DNA from: Salmonella enterica subsp. houtenae serovar Houten | Lineage (GTDB): Bacteria > Pseudomonadota > Gammaproteobacteria > Enterobacterales > Enterobacteriaceae | Direction of reading: 5' to 3' | NCBI GenBank assembly: GCA_900478215.1 | Contig: LS483478.1 | Coordinates: forward strand, 1,798,001-1,862,000 | DNA: 64,000 nucleotides | Part shown: positions 8,619 through 18,175 of the stretch, piece by piece | Position numbering within the stretch: position 1 is the stretch's first letter | How the letters are laid out: each line of letters starts with the position of its first letter | The notes under the pieces: model-generated | Database searches by the model: none | Told to the model about the DNA's origin: nothing | Seen by the model: only the letters and a program-made list of their open reading frames with translations | Position numbers and translations under genes: made by a program

Positions 8619-9619
8619 TTGGGCTGTTCCTCATTCAGCGAATTCAAAATTGGGTTGATCAAATGTTCTACGCGTAGCGCATACTGTCCGTTTACGGTGC
8701 CATATTGGCTGGTGAGTACCGGCACGCCGTCCACATGAGCAATAATGCGGTCGGGTTTTTCAATCGGCAGTACATCGCCGGGTTTCAGCTTCAAAATCTG
8801 GGATAGACGCAACGGAATGTCGGCAAAATTCGCCACCAGCTCCAGTTCCGAATGCTGAACCTGGCGTACCAGGTTATCGCGCCAGTTCTGATCTTCGTGG
8901 CGCGAGTTTTCCAAAGGCGGGTTCACCAGCAGCTCACGCAGCGGCTCGATCATGCTAAATGGCAGACAGATGTTAAATTCACCGGTCAGATTGCCGATCT
9001 CCACATGAAATGGCGTATTGACGACGATATCGTTCGGCGAGGTGGTGATATTGGTAAATTTCACCTGCATTTCGGAACGAACATACTCCACTTCCAGCGG
9101 ATTAATAGCTTTCCATGCGTCGCTATAGCCTTCCAGCGCCAGTTTCAGCATACGGTTGATGACACGCTGTTCCGTATGGGTAAACTCGCGGCCCTCGACT
9201 TTGGTCGGGAAACGACCGTCGCCGCCGAACAGGTTATCGACGGCAATAAACACCAGACTCGGCGAGAACACCACCAACCCGGTGCCGCGTAGCGGCTTCA
9301 GATGGATCAGGTTCAGGTTGGTTGGGACCGGCAGGTTACGCGCAAATTCGTGATACGGCTGAATGCGTATAGCACCCACGGTAATATCCGGGCTACGGCG
9401 CAGCAGGTTAAATAATCCCATCCGGAAATGGCGTGCGAAACGCTCGTTAATAATCTCCAGCGCCTGCAAGCGTTCACGCACGACGCGACGCTGGGTATTG
9501 GGATCGTAAGGGCGAATATCGCTATCGCTTGCGATACCGGGAGTGGGTTCGTCTTTGGTGTCGCTGTCGCCGTTCAACAGCGCATCGATTTCAGCCTGAG
9601 AAAGAATACTATCGCCCAT
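8615..9619 (-). CDS. fliM: FliM, flagellar motor switch protein, CheY-P target
   Basis: FliM (334 aa) is the middle C-ring protein; phosphorylated CheY binds its N-terminal peptide to make the motor turn clockwise. The peptide is visible as MGDSILSQAEIDALLNG, followed by the CheC-like middle domain (about 45-240) and a FliN-like C-terminal SpoA domain. The frame extends 34 codons upstream into fliL, but the ATG at 9619 gives the CheY-binding N-terminus and the known length. It lies 4 bp after fliL. Confidence 0.96.
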   Translation of the reverse strand: MGDSILSQAEIDALLNGDSDTKDEPTPGIASDSDIRPYDPNTQRRVVRERLQALEIINERFARHFRMGLFNLLRRSPDITVGAIRIQPYHEFARNLPVPTNLNLIHLKPLRGTGLVVFSPSLVFIAVDNLFGGDGRFPTKVEGREFTHTEQRVINRMLKLALEGYSDAWKAINPLEVEYVRSEMQVKFTNITTSPNDIVVNTPFHVEIGNLTGEFNICLPFSMIEPLRELLVNPPLENSRHEDQNWRDNLVRQVQHSELELVANFADIPLRLSQILKLKPGDVLPIEKPDRIIAHVDGVPVLTSQYGTVNGQYALRVEHLINPILNSLNEEQPK

Positions 9620-9623
9620 ATCG

Positions 9624-10091
9624 TTACCGCAGAATAAAAGCTGTATAAAGCACGTCAGTGACGACCTGTCCGGATTGTCCGGCAACGAGCGGCGCGGCCA
9701 GCGTCTCTTTAATGGCGGCAATCAGTTTTTGTTTGCCTGCTTCTGTTGAGAGCTCGGCGGCATTCTGACGGGAAAACAGCAGCAGCAGACGGCTGCGCAC
9801 TTCCGGCAGATATTCATTTAATCGCGCGCGGGTCGCTTCGTCTTTCAGACGCAGGGTCACGCCGATATACAACACGCGATCCGCATCGCCCAGATTGACG
9901 GTAAACGTATCCAGCGCAAAAAATACCGGCGCAGGCGGCGGAGCCGGTTCCGCTTTAGCGTTCGTGGTCGGTTGCTGCTGCATACGCCAGTAGCTATAAC
10001 CTGCGGTCGCGCAGGCGGCGAGGGTAATCAACACCAGCAAAGGTATCCAAATCGAGCGTTTGCTCTTTTTGTTAATCGCGGAGTCAGTCAT
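9624..10091 (-). CDS. fliL: FliL, flagellar basal-body associated membrane protein
   Basis: FliL (155 aa) surrounds the stators and stabilises rod and motor under load, notably in swarming cells. A short cytoplasmic N-terminus rich in Lys leads into a single membrane helix near 17-37 (IWIPLLVLITLAACATAGYS), followed by a periplasmic stomatin-like domain. The ATG at 10091 gives the family length; the longer frame is not conserved. It heads the fliLMNOPQR operon, separated from fliK by 104 bp that should contain its own promoter. Confidence 0.95.
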   Translation of the reverse strand: MTDSAINKKSKRSIWIPLLVLITLAACATAGYSYWRMQQQPTTNAKAEPAPPPAPVFFALDTFTVNLGDADRVLYIGVTLRLKDEATRARLNEYLPEVRSRLLLLFSRQNAAELSTEAGKQKLIAAIKETLAAPLVAGQSGQVVTDVLYTAFILR

Positions 10092-10195
10092 CTGATACGG
10101 GCTTCCTGTTTCGGTACTGCTTATTGGCTGATTATCCCGTGTCCCGTCCACGACAAAGCGTGGAAAAGACGCGGATAATCATGCTACCTCTGGCG

Positions 10196-11416
10196 TTAGG
10201 CGAAGATATCCACTGCGCCATTGCCGCGCGCGGCGGCCTGAAGGGAGACTGGCACCGCTAATGCTATGTCATCTTCAGCGCCAAACGCGTCTGCGTGTTG
10301 GGCGTGGGCAGACTGTTGTTGCTGCGATGAAGAGTGCTGCTGTCCGGCAAAGCTTTCGCTACTGATACTGCTTTGTCCCAACTGAATGCCGCTTTCCGCC
10401 AACTGGGTGCGCAACATGGGCAAGGCGGCTTCCAGCGCGGCGCGGACATGGCTGTGCGGCGACACCATCTGGAGCTGCGCCTGATTGTCATCCAGCTTGA
10501 GCGAAATATGCACCTGGCCTAACTCTTCCGGATGCAATCGAAGCTGCGCGCTTTGCTGTCCCTGACGCGTAAATAACATGACCTGCTGACTGAAAGCTTG
10601 CTGCCATTCATGGCTGCCTAACGGCGCGCTGAGTACCGGGGCTGAGGCGACAGGTAGCGGTTGCGCCGTGGCGCTGCTGAGAGTCGGTATTGCTGCACCA
10701 TGCGTTACTGGCGCGGGCGGGCTATCAACATCCACTTTCGCGCTGGTCGCGGCGGCAGCGACCACCTGCGGCGTCAGTGATTGACCCGTGGCGCGATCGT
10801 CGCTGACGCGCGCAAGCGACGCCTCTGTTTTCCCTTTTTCATGCTCGCTAAAAGAGAGCGTATGTGTCTCTTCCTGCGGTGCCGATCGTATCTCGCCGCG
10901 TAACAGTGACGGCAAGGCGATGTGTTTTTCAGCCGGCGTCTCTCCGGCGACAGGCGTCGCGACAGGTTGTCCGGGTAGCATGGCGAATAAGGCGCTCAGA
11001 CTGGCGAGATCCTTATCGCTCAGCGCTGGCGTTTTCTCATCATGCTGCGCCGTTTTATTCAACGCGGCCAGAGCGCTGGTTTTCAACGACGGCGTTAGCG
11101 TCGACAGGAGATGCTGCGCTTGTGTCAGATCCGTAAGCGTTTCATCCGTCGTATTCGCTTTTTGCGCCAGCAGGTCGGCAAGCTTCGCCGCCTGACCCAA
11201 TTCGCCATGTTGGGCCAGTAACCCTTTCGATAATTTGCCGCCTGCCGCCTGTAAATCGGCCAGCGTGATGCGGGCGTCTTTGCCCTGTGCGCCGTCTGCG
11301 CCTAACGCGCCCGCCAGTAGCGCCAGAAAGTCCTCGGCTGAACCGGTGTTTTTTCCTGACGTCAGACCCGCGGTCATGTCGGTATCGGTGGTGATCAGTT
11401 GGGGCAGGGTGATCAT
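10196..11416 (-). CDS. fliK: FliK, hook-length control protein
   Basis: FliK is a secreted ruler that measures the hook and switches export specificity through FlhB. The 406-residue protein is rich in Ala, Pro, Ser and Gln. A flexible N-terminal ruler part runs to about residue 205, a Pro-rich linker follows, and the conserved C-terminal switch domain (about 265-355) contains the [20 protein letters not shown] segment. A Gln/Ser run near 370 appears slightly longer than in Typhimurium FliK (405 aa) as I recall it. The start overlaps fliJ by 4 bp. Confidence 0.95.
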
Positions 11417-11856
11417 TCGGGTTTCCTCATTGCTGCACGCTGAGCAAATTCATCCATCTTTTTCTGATCCATGCGGTTTTCAGCTAACAGCGCTGCCGCG
11501 GTTTGTCGGTCCTGTAAGGTTTGCCAGGCCTGAAGACGCTGTTTTTTCTCACGCCAGCTCTTCAGCGCCAGGTCGACTTTTTGCGTCCACTGCGTAAGCT
11601 GGAGGCGATGCTGCTCTATCGCCTTTTCCAGTGTCTGAATAAACTGCTGATAGTTGATCCAGCGATTACTGGCGATGCCGTTGCCCATATCGGTGTTCAA
11701 ATTACTGCGATACTCATTCTGATAATCGATCAGCATTTTGAGCTGTTCTTCCGCCTGTTGGCAGCCGCGACGCATTTCTCCCAGTAAACGCGCCGCGTCA
11801 TCTACCTCTTTTTCCGCCAGATCTTTGAGTGTTTCCAGAGCGCCATGTTGTGCCAT
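11413..11856 (-). CDS. fliJ: FliJ, flagellar export ATPase stalk/chaperone-escort protein
   Basis: FliJ (147 aa) is almost entirely alpha-helical coiled coil, rich in Glu, Lys, Gln and Arg. It sits in the centre of the FliI hexamer like the gamma subunit of F1 and recycles chaperones. It begins [20 protein letters not shown]. It follows fliI by 21 bp and overlaps fliK by 4 bp. Length equals Salmonella FliJ. Confidence 0.95.
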
Positions 11857-11877
11857 GATCGTCGCCCTCCTGCTTTA

Positions 11878-13248
11878 TCACACCGCCGGGAAAATTAAAT
11901 CGAGCGCCTGGAGAGAGTCCTCCCAGTCGGCCCGTTCAAAAATGCCTTGCTGTAAAAACGCTTCTAATTGCGGCCATAAGGTAATAGCTTTATCGAGCAT
12001 CGGATCGCTGCCTTTGGCATAGGCGCCGACGCTGACCAGATCGCGGTTACGCTGGAAACTGGAAAGCAACTGTTTAAATAGCCGCACTCGTGCATAGTGC
12101 TGCTCGGTAATGAGCGCGGTCATCGCCCGGCTGATCGACGCCTCGATATCAATGGCCGGATAGTGCCCGGCCTCCGCCAGACGGCGGGACAAGACAATGT
12201 GCCCGTCGAGGATTGCGCGTGCCGAGTCGGCAATGGGATCTTGTTGGTCGTCCCCCTCGGTCAACACGGTATAAAACGCGGTGACAGATCCGCCGCCGTG
12301 GATGCCATTACCGGCACGCTCGACCAGCGCCGGCAGCTTTGCGAACACTGAGGGCGGATAACCTTTGGTGGCTGGCGGCTCGCCGATCGCCAGCGCAATT
12401 TCACGCTGCGCCATTGCATAGCGCGTCAGCGAATCCATAATCAGCAACACATGCTGTCCGCGATCGCGAAAGTCTTCGGCGATGCGGGTGGCATAGGCGG
12501 CGCCCTGCATCCGCAGCAGCGGCGAGACATCAGCCGGGGCGGCAATCACCACCGAGCGCGCGCGACCGTCGGGGCCGAGAATATTTTCGATAAAATCTTT
12601 TACTTCGCGACCACGCTCGCCAATAAGTCCTACGACTATCACGTCCGCTCGCGTGTAGCGCGCCATCATGCCAAGCAGAACCGACTTACCGACGCCGGAA
12701 CCGGCAAATAGCCCCATACGCTGACCGCGCCCTACGGTTAACAACGCGTTGATAGCGCGCACGCCGGTATCCAACACATGTTCGATTGGCGTTCTCTGTA
12801 GCGGGTTAAACGGCGGCGTGATTAACGCGCCAGTTTCCAGCGTATCCGGCGCAGGCAGCCCGTCGAGCGGTTTACCGCCGCCATCCAGCACCCGACCAAG
12901 CAGGGCCGGGCCGAGCGGTAACTGTTTGCCGCTTTGCAGACCGTCGCCATGCCCGTTACGGGCGTAAACGCGGGCGCCGGGCAGAATGCCTTCGACCTCT
13001 TCCAGCGGCATTAAAAACAGACGTTGGCCGTTAAAACCGACCACTTCCGATTCCACCTCTTTGGTTTCAGGGCCGTCCTGACGCTCAATAATGCAGGTTG
13101 CGCCCAGCGGAAGCTGGAGACCGGTGGCCTCCAGTACCAGACCCGTGGCGCGGGTTAAACGTCCATAACGACGCACCGCCGGCAATAACGCCATTTTTGC
13201 TTCAAAGTTGTCGAGCGCGGTAAGCCAGCGGGTCAGACGCGTGGTCAT
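11878..13248 (-). CDS. fliI: FliI, flagellum-specific export ATPase
   Basis: FliI (456 aa) is the hexameric ATPase energising early steps of flagellar export. Visible motifs are the Walker A loop GSGVGKS with Lys188, a Walker B region ending in LLIMDSLTRYAMAQREIALA, and a catalytic Glu region in IGERGREVKDFIE. The fold is F1-ATPase beta-like. The ATG at 13248 overlaps the fliH stop by one base (TGATG type), arguing for coupled translation; a start ten codons upstream would run into fliH. Confidence 0.96.
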   Translation of the reverse strand: MTTRLTRWLTALDNFEAKMALLPAVRRYGRLTRATGLVLEATGLQLPLGATCIIERQDGPETKEVESEVVGFNGQRLFLMPLEEVEGILPGARVYARNGHGDGLQSGKQLPLGPALLGRVLDGGGKPLDGLPAPDTLETGALITPPFNPLQRTPIEHVLDTGVRAINALLTVGRGQRMGLFAGSGVGKSVLLGMMARYTRADVIVVGLIGERGREVKDFIENILGPDGRARSVVIAAPADVSPLLRMQGAAYATRIAEDFRDRGQHVLLIMDSLTRYAMAQREIALAIGEPPATKGYPPSVFAKLPALVERAGNGIHGGGSVTAFYTVLTEGDDQQDPIADSARAILDGHIVLSRRLAEAGHYPAIDIEASISRAMTALITEQHYARVRLFKQLLSSFQRNRDLVSVGAYAKGSDPMLDKAITLWPQLEAFLQQGIFERADWEDSLQALDLIFPAV

Positions 13249-13955
13249 CAGAGCACTCCCGGCGCCGCCAGGCGACACAGCTCTTGCCAGCGAGTGGCGA
13301 CGCTGGCGTCCAGATCGCCCTCATCGGCAGAGACTTTACACCCGCCGTGATGCAGCGTTGGATCGCCGCGCAACCGCCAGCCGTGAAGGCTGAGCGTGGC
13401 GCCCAGCATCTCTTCCACCCGCTGTAAGTCGTCTGGATGCACGCGCAACTGCGGCTTGCCGCTAAAGAGCGGCTCTTGCTGCAACAGTTGTTGGATCTGT
13501 TTAATCAGCGCCGAGTTGTCCACCGCCGGCGTTTGGCCGATGACCTGACGCGCGGCCTCCAGGGCCATTTGCATCAGCCGTGAGGCGATAACGCTATCGA
13601 GCGCGTCAAGCGTGTTCTGAAACTCGCTTACTAACTGCTGCATACGGGCATGAATCGGCGCCTGCTGCGCCTGTGCCTGAGCTTGTCCTTGCTCCAGCCC
13701 CTGCGCTAACCCTTCCTGATATCCCTGCGTGTGTCCTTTTTGCCGTCCCTCCGCCAGCCCGGCGTTATAACCTTGTTCATGGGCCTGTATTTTTAGCTGC
13801 GCCAGTTCCTGCTCCAGCTGTTGTTCGGCAGTGAGTTCGGGCTCCGGCGCATTGTCTGTCAAGGTGACGTTATCAGCCTCAACCGGCACAAACGTCTCTG
13901 GCGGCGGGGCGAGATCGTCTGGGGTCCAGACTTGCCACGGCAATTCATTAGACAT
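13248..13955 (-). CDS. fliH: FliH, negative regulator/stator of the export ATPase
   Basis: FliH (235 aa) dimerises, binds FliI and FliN, and ties the ATPase to the C-ring. The middle (residues about 85-130) has the repeated glycine-spaced GxxxG pattern typical of FliH (EQGYNAGLAEGRQKGHTQGY continuing to GLEQGQ), followed by a Gln/Ala-rich stretch and a C-terminal domain resembling ATP-synthase delta. The ATG at 13955 gives the known length. It overlaps fliG by 8 bp. Confidence 0.95.
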   Translation of the reverse strand: MSNELPWQVWTPDDLAPPPETFVPVEADNVTLTDNAPEPELTAEQQLEQELAQLKIQAHEQGYNAGLAEGRQKGHTQGYQEGLAQGLEQGQAQAQAQQAPIHARMQQLVSEFQNTLDALDSVIASRLMQMALEAARQVIGQTPAVDNSALIKQIQQLLQQEPLFSGKPQLRVHPDDLQRVEEMLGATLSLHGWRLRGDPTLHHGGCKVSADEGDLDASVATRWQELCRLAAPGVL

Positions 13956-14943
13956 AGGTATCCTCGCCGCTGCCAATCACCATTTCGCCGGTTTCCGCCA
14001 GACGACGCACAATAAGCAGAATCGCTTTTTGCTCGTTTTCCACCTGAGACAGACGAACCGGGCCACGGTTGGCAAGGTCGTCGCGCAGGATATCGGCGGC
14101 GCGCTGGGACATATTGCGCAGGAACTTCTCGCGTAATGGCGGTTCGGCGCCTTTCAGGGCGATCAACAGCGACTCGGAATCCACTTCCTGTAGCAGACGC
14201 TGGATACTGCGATCGTCCACATCCACCAGATTTTCGAACAGGAACATCTCGTCGATGATTTTCTGCGCCAGTTCGCCGTCGAATTCGCGCACAGCGGTAA
14301 TAACCGCTTCTTCCTGCTGCGTTTTCATCAGGTTGATAATTTCCGCCGCGGTTCTTACGCCGCCCATTTTGCTGCGCTTCAGATTCTGACCGTCGAGCAG
14401 GCCATTCAGCACTTCGGTCAACTCCGCCAGCGCCGCTGGCTGTACGCCGCCAAACGTCGCGATACGCAGCATCACATCATGACGCAGACGTTCGTCAAAC
14501 AGCGCCAGAATATCGGCGGCCTGACTGCGTTTGAGGTGGACCAGAATGGTGGCAATAATCTGCGGGTGTTCGTCGCGAATCAGGTCAGCGGCGCTCTGCG
14601 GTTCCATAAAGTTGAGCGTTTCGATACCGCTGGTGGTATCGCGCGTTTCCAGAATATCTTCCAGCAGGCTGGAGGCGCGCTCCTCGCCCAGCGCTTTTAC
14701 CAGTACGGAGCGCAGGTATTCGTTGGCGTTGATATTCAGCGCGGCGAACTGCTCCGCCTCTTGCTCAAACTCTGACAACACGTCCGTCAGTTGTTTGTTA
14801 GAGATTTGACGCACATTAGCCATCGCCGTACTCAGCGCCTGCACTTCGCGAGTGGAGAGATGCTTAAACACCTCTGCCGCCCGGTCTTCGCCAATGGTCA
14901 TCAACAAAATGACGCTTTTATCGGTACCGCTAAGATTACTCAT
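13948..14943 (-). CDS. fliG: FliG, flagellar motor switch protein (torque generation)
   Basis: FliG (331 aa) is the upper C-ring protein that interacts with MotA and converts ion flow into rotation. It has the three armadillo-like domains of the family. The C-terminal charged helix carries the torque residues (context EFDGELAQKIIDEMFLFENL with DDRSIQRLLQEVD after it). The N-terminus (MSNLSGTDKSVILLMTIGED) binds the FliF C-terminus. It overlaps fliF by 8 bp and fliH by 8 bp. Confidence 0.96.
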   Translation of the reverse strand: MSNLSGTDKSVILLMTIGEDRAAEVFKHLSTREVQALSTAMANVRQISNKQLTDVLSEFEQEAEQFAALNINANEYLRSVLVKALGEERASSLLEDILETRDTTSGIETLNFMEPQSAADLIRDEHPQIIATILVHLKRSQAADILALFDERLRHDVMLRIATFGGVQPAALAELTEVLNGLLDGQNLKRSKMGGVRTAAEIINLMKTQQEEAVITAVREFDGELAQKIIDEMFLFENLVDVDDRSIQRLLQEVDSESLLIALKGAEPPLREKFLRNMSQRAADILRDDLANRGPVRLSQVENEQKAILLIVRRLAETGEMVIGSGEDTYV

Positions 14944-16618
14944 GATCGTTACTCATCCACTGGCGAATGACCAGCGCCACCACGCGCGGATCGTTGTCTG
15001 ACATTTCGCGAATACGCTGGCTCATCACCTCAGCGCCCAGACGCTGGTTAGCCCGGCGTTGCTGGAGCTGCTCGTCTTTGCTGAGGCGTACTTCCACGGC
15101 GTCTTCGGTTTCCTGACGAACCTGCGCCTGTTCCTGCGCCGCTTTCGTTTCTTCAACGCGGCGCGTCAACTGCGGACGTACCGCTTTGCGCCACAGAATC
15201 CAGGCCACTAACAGCACCAGTAACCAGCGACCCGCCGCGAGCAACTGATCGATAAAGGACTGCTGTTGCCAGAAGGGCAGTTCGCCGCCAGTTTCATCCA
15301 CTGCGCTAAACGGTGAATTCACGACGTTCAGCGTATCGCCGCGTTTATCGGAAAAGCCCATAGCTTCCCGGGTTAAATCCTCGATCTGTTTCATCTGATC
15401 GGCGGTCAGCGGCAACGGTTTGCCATCCACCTGCGTTTTGTAATTCACCACGACGGCCACTGAAAGACGCTCAATATCGCCCACATTCATTTTGGTGTGG
15501 CGAATGGTGCGGTCCACTTCGTAGTTGCTGGTTTCATTACGCTGCGTATTGCGCGGGCCAGCGCTGTTACTGTTCGTACTGGTGCTGGTTTGTTGCGTAT
15601 TCTGCGCGTTTTGTTGATTGCCCGGCGGCGTGGCGATCGGCGCCTCGTTAGGCGGTGCTGGTTGGTTCGACAGCGCGCCAGGCACGCCACCGGGATAACC
15701 CGCGCCTATCTGTTCGCTAATATTCAACTGACGTGAACGCAGCGTGGCCTTCGACGCATCGCCGTTCGGACTGTAGTGCTCTTCCGTCTGTTCTTTATTG
15801 GCAAAATCCAGTTGGGCGGTCACCTGAGCGTGAACATTACCGTTACCGACGATAGGCGACAGAATGGCTTCGATACGGCGTTGGATACGGCTTTCCACAT
15901 CATTAGCGAATTTTAATTGCGCGTCATTAAGGTCGCGACCGCTGGTATTGGATTGCGTGAGCAGATGGCCGGATTGATCGACCAGCGTGACATTTCCTGG
16001 CGGCAAGCCAGCGACAGCGCTGGAAACCAGATGTACCACGGCGCTAATTTGTCCTTCATCCAGCGCCCGGCCCGGTTCCAGAGTGACGGTGACGGAGGCG
16101 GAAGGGGATTTTTGTTCCCGCACAAATAGCGACGGTTTTGGCATCGCCAGGTGAACGCGGGCGCTTTTTACCGGGCCCAGCGTCTCGATCGTCCGGGCCA
16201 GTTCACCTTCCAGCGCGCGCTGATAATTCACCTGCTCGCTGAACTGACTGATACCAAATTTTTCCTGATCAAGCAGTTCAAAGCCTACCGCGCCGCCTTT
16301 AGGCAGCCCCTGCTGCGCCAGACGCAGGCGTAGTTCATGCACTTTGTCGGCTGGCACTTCAATCGCGCCGCTGCCATTGGCAAAGCGATAGGGGATATTC
16401 ATCTGGGTCAACTGCGCGACGATCGCGCCGCCGTCCTGATCGGAAAGATTACTAAATAGCGTGCGGTAATCGGGCGTTTTGGCCCACAGTACCATCGCAA
16501 CGACGATCGCCACGGCGGCAGAACCCGCCACAATTAACGGAATTCGGGGATTCGCGCGTAGGCGATTAAGCCACTCGAGAGGTTTAGGTTGGGTTGCAGT
16601 CGATGCAGTCGCACTCAT
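14936..16618 (-). CDS. fliF: FliF, MS-ring protein of the flagellar basal body
   Basis: FliF (560 aa) builds the membrane MS ring that houses the export gate. Two transmembrane helices are visible, near residues 26-46 (IPLIVAGSAAVAIVVAMVLW) and 455-475 (LLAAGRWLLVLLVAWILWRK). The periplasmic part between them contains ring-building motifs and a low-complexity Asn/Thr/Ser segment near 300-345. The cytoplasmic C-terminal tail binds FliG. The start at 16618 matches the known MSATASTATQPKPLEWLNRL; an upstream extension is not conserved. It is the first gene of fliFGHIJK. Confidence 0.96.
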   Translation of the reverse strand: MSATASTATQPKPLEWLNRLRANPRIPLIVAGSAAVAIVVAMVLWAKTPDYRTLFSNLSDQDGGAIVAQLTQMNIPYRFANGSGAIEVPADKVHELRLRLAQQGLPKGGAVGFELLDQEKFGISQFSEQVNYQRALEGELARTIETLGPVKSARVHLAMPKPSLFVREQKSPSASVTVTLEPGRALDEGQISAVVHLVSSAVAGLPPGNVTLVDQSGHLLTQSNTSGRDLNDAQLKFANDVESRIQRRIEAILSPIVGNGNVHAQVTAQLDFANKEQTEEHYSPNGDASKATLRSRQLNISEQIGAGYPGGVPGALSNQPAPPNEAPIATPPGNQQNAQNTQQTSTSTNSNSAGPRNTQRNETSNYEVDRTIRHTKMNVGDIERLSVAVVVNYKTQVDGKPLPLTADQMKQIEDLTREAMGFSDKRGDTLNVVNSPFSAVDETGGELPFWQQQSFIDQLLAAGRWLLVLLVAWILWRKAVRPQLTRRVEETKAAQEQAQVRQETEDAVEVRLSKDEQLQQRRANQRLGAEVMSQRIREMSDNDPRVVALVIRQWMSNDHE

Positions 16619-16699
16619 CTCGCACCTCGTGACTGATCGTGGACGGCGTTTTTTGCAAAGTGGAACAAGACTCACTCCCGGGTCAGCAAACTCGAAAAA

Positions 16700-16834
16700 T
16701 TGACGGTCTCATTATTTGTGGTTTCGAATTTTTCTATGCGCTAAAAACCGAGGTTTTTTATCGCTATTTAACGCCTTTATCTTATTGACAAACTGGTAAT
16801 CTCTGTTGCGTAAAAAATCATCCAGGGGAATAGC
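16700..16834. promoter_or_regulatory. Divergent fliF/fliE control region with FlhDC-box-like half-site
   Basis: This is the AT-rich part of the fliF-fliE gap. AAATAGCG (minus strand, 16762-16769) matches the core half of the FlhD4C2 recognition sequence, and a looser copy lies about 20 bp away around 16738-16745. A TTGACA at 16785-16790 is a possible -35 for fliE. Both genes are known FlhDC-dependent class 2 promoters; precise start sites are not evident by eye. Confidence 0.5.
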
Positions 16835-17149
16835 ATGGCGGCAATACAGGGGATAGAAGGGGTTATTAGCCAGTTACAGGCGACGGCAGTGGCCGCGCGT
16901 GGGCAAGAAACGCACTCGCAGCCGACGGTGAGTTTTGCAGGCCAGCTACATGCTGCGCTGGATCGTATTAGTGACAGACAGACGGAGGCGCGCGTTCAGG
17001 CTGAAAAATTCACTCTGGGTGAGCCGGGCATTGCGCTTAATGATGTGATGGCCGATATGCAAAAAGCGTCCGTCTCTATGCAAATGGGGATTCAGGTACG
17101 CAACAAGCTGGTGGCTGCGTATCAGGAAGTGATGAGTATGCAAGTTTAG
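16835..17149 (+). CDS. fliE: FliE, MS ring-rod junction protein
   Basis: FliE (104 aa) connects the MS ring to the proximal rod and is one of the first proteins exported. It starts MAAIQGIEGVISQLQATAVA and ends with the helical QMGIQVRNKLVAAYQEVMSMQV region that packs like other axial proteins. SD sequence AGGGG lies 8 nt before the ATG. It is transcribed alone, divergently from fliF. An ERIC repeat begins directly after its stop codon. Confidence 0.96.
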   Translation: MAAIQGIEGVISQLQATAVAARGQETHSQPTVSFAGQLHAALDRISDRQTEARVQAEKFTLGEPGIALNDVMADMQKASVSMQMGIQVRNKLVAAYQEVMSMQV

Positions 17150-17252
17150 GCCACCACACATCAGCCGCGTCCCCCAGGCGCTTACATAAGTAAGTGACTG
17201 TGGGGCGCGATGAAAGGCAACGTCCATACAACTTGAATTATTTAGAGTATAA
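17150..17252 (+). repeat. ERIC element (degenerate/truncated left half)
   Basis: The centre CTTACATAAGTAAGTGACTG and the right end AACTTGAATTATTTAGAGTA match the enterobacterial repetitive intergenic consensus (the sites used by ERIC fingerprinting primers). The left half is shortened and diverged, and the element abuts the fliE stop. It can form a long hairpin in RNA and may end the fliE message. Confidence 0.8.
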
Positions 17253-17296
17253 CGTAGACATTGCGTTATTAATTAGGCTTGTTTTTTGACGCGTGC

Positions 17297-17650
17297 TCAT
17301 TTCACCGATAAGCGGGTTGCGCAGTGTTGCAGGGACTTATTAAAAATAGGGTATGCTTGTTTACTAACGCCATACATCCCTACTGTTCGTTCTGGCGCTG
17401 TTGTTATTGAGTTGGCAATCCAGAATGTTCCTGCAATATGTGCGCCGTTGCGACAATACACGGTAAACTCCTTATTAACGCCTGGAATATCTGTTTCCTG
17501 AAGATCCAGTATATATCCATACGGGTACAGATTATCAGCGAGGCAGCGGGCAATAACTTTCGGATGCGCATTGACTACTGTGACGGGGGAGTAACGGGCG
17601 GCAGCAAGGCTTAAGACGCCAATAATGGAGATGAGAATAACTTTTATCAT
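17297..17650 (-). CDS. Small secreted/periplasmic protein of unknown function
   Basis: I do not recognise this gene by name. The 117-residue product starts with a typical signal peptide (MIKVILISIIGVLSLAAARY, likely cleavage near residue 18-28). The mature part is short with three cysteines (about residues 36, 67 and 110), suited to a periplasmic protein with one disulfide. An in-frame ATG seven codons upstream (17671) is the alternative start; neither has a strong Shine-Dalgarno sequence. It lies in the fliE-yedF interval, where I recall no counterpart in E. coli K-12, so it may be a lineage-specific insertion. Function is unknown. Confidence 0.6.
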   Translation of the reverse strand: MIKVILISIIGVLSLAAARYSPVTVVNAHPKVIARCLADNLYPYGYILDLQETDIPGVNKEFTVYCRNGAHIAGTFWIANSITTAPERTVGMYGVSKQAYPIFNKSLQHCATRLSVK

Positions 17651-17901
17651 TTTTTGACTTCTGCTGTGCATAAATAATTCTCACCCGATGGCATCAGTGA
17701 GTGAAAGTATTAATATTCGATGGTTTTTTATGATGTAGACGGAAAATAATGACTTTATTTTTCGGCCAAATAGTTAAGATTTTTCATTGTCTCAGGCAAA
17801 ATTAAAAAGATATAAACTATATAATAGATTTATGCAGCGGCGCACAAGACGACCTTGTCTGATTTATTTTGTAAGTTTTAGATTTTTGCCTGTCACACCG
17901 T

Positions 17902-17934
17902 AAAAAGGTCTCCCGCCGTAACGTACAGCGGGAG
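17902..17934 (-). terminator. Terminator after yedEF
   Basis: On the minus strand a CTCCCGC...GCGGGAG stem (17910-17934) with an 11-nt loop is followed within two bases by five T. It lies just past the yedF stop codon and would end the yedEF transcript. Confidence 0.75.
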
Positions 17935-17941
17935 TATACGC

Positions 17942-18175
17942 TTACTTTTGAATCAGGTAACGAATTGTCGGGCCATCCTGCTGGATATCCAGCACCGTAT
18001 AGCCATGATTGCGCGCATCCAACGGAATATTATTAATGGATTGCGGACAGTCGCTCACCACTTCCAGAATCTCCCCTTTTTTTAGCTGCGGCATCGCTTC
18101 CAGCGTCGCCACCGCCGGGTATGGACAGGGTTCGCCAACCATATCAAGACGGTAATCAGGGACGATATTTTTCAT
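17942..18175 (-). CDS. yedF: YedF, TusA-like sulfur carrier family protein
   Basis: This 77-residue protein belongs to the SirA/TusA/YedF family. The conserved CPxP motif is present as GEPCPYPA with Cys17, and a second Cys43 lies in VSDCPQS. TusA relatives pass sulfur as a persulfide; YedF is thought to act with YedE, and both co-occur with selenium metabolism genes in other bacteria. The substrate is unproven. The start codon overlaps the yedE stop by 4 bp, so the pair is one operon. Confidence 0.9.
   Translation of the reverse strand: MKNIVPDYRLDMVGEPCPYPAVATLEAMPQLKKGEILEVVSDCPQSINNIPLDARNHGYTVLDIQQDGPTIRYLIQK

Noticed and set aside
10788..11195. 135-codon open frame opposite fliK
   Set aside because: Antisense shadow of fliK in its GC-rich codons; no independent start signal.
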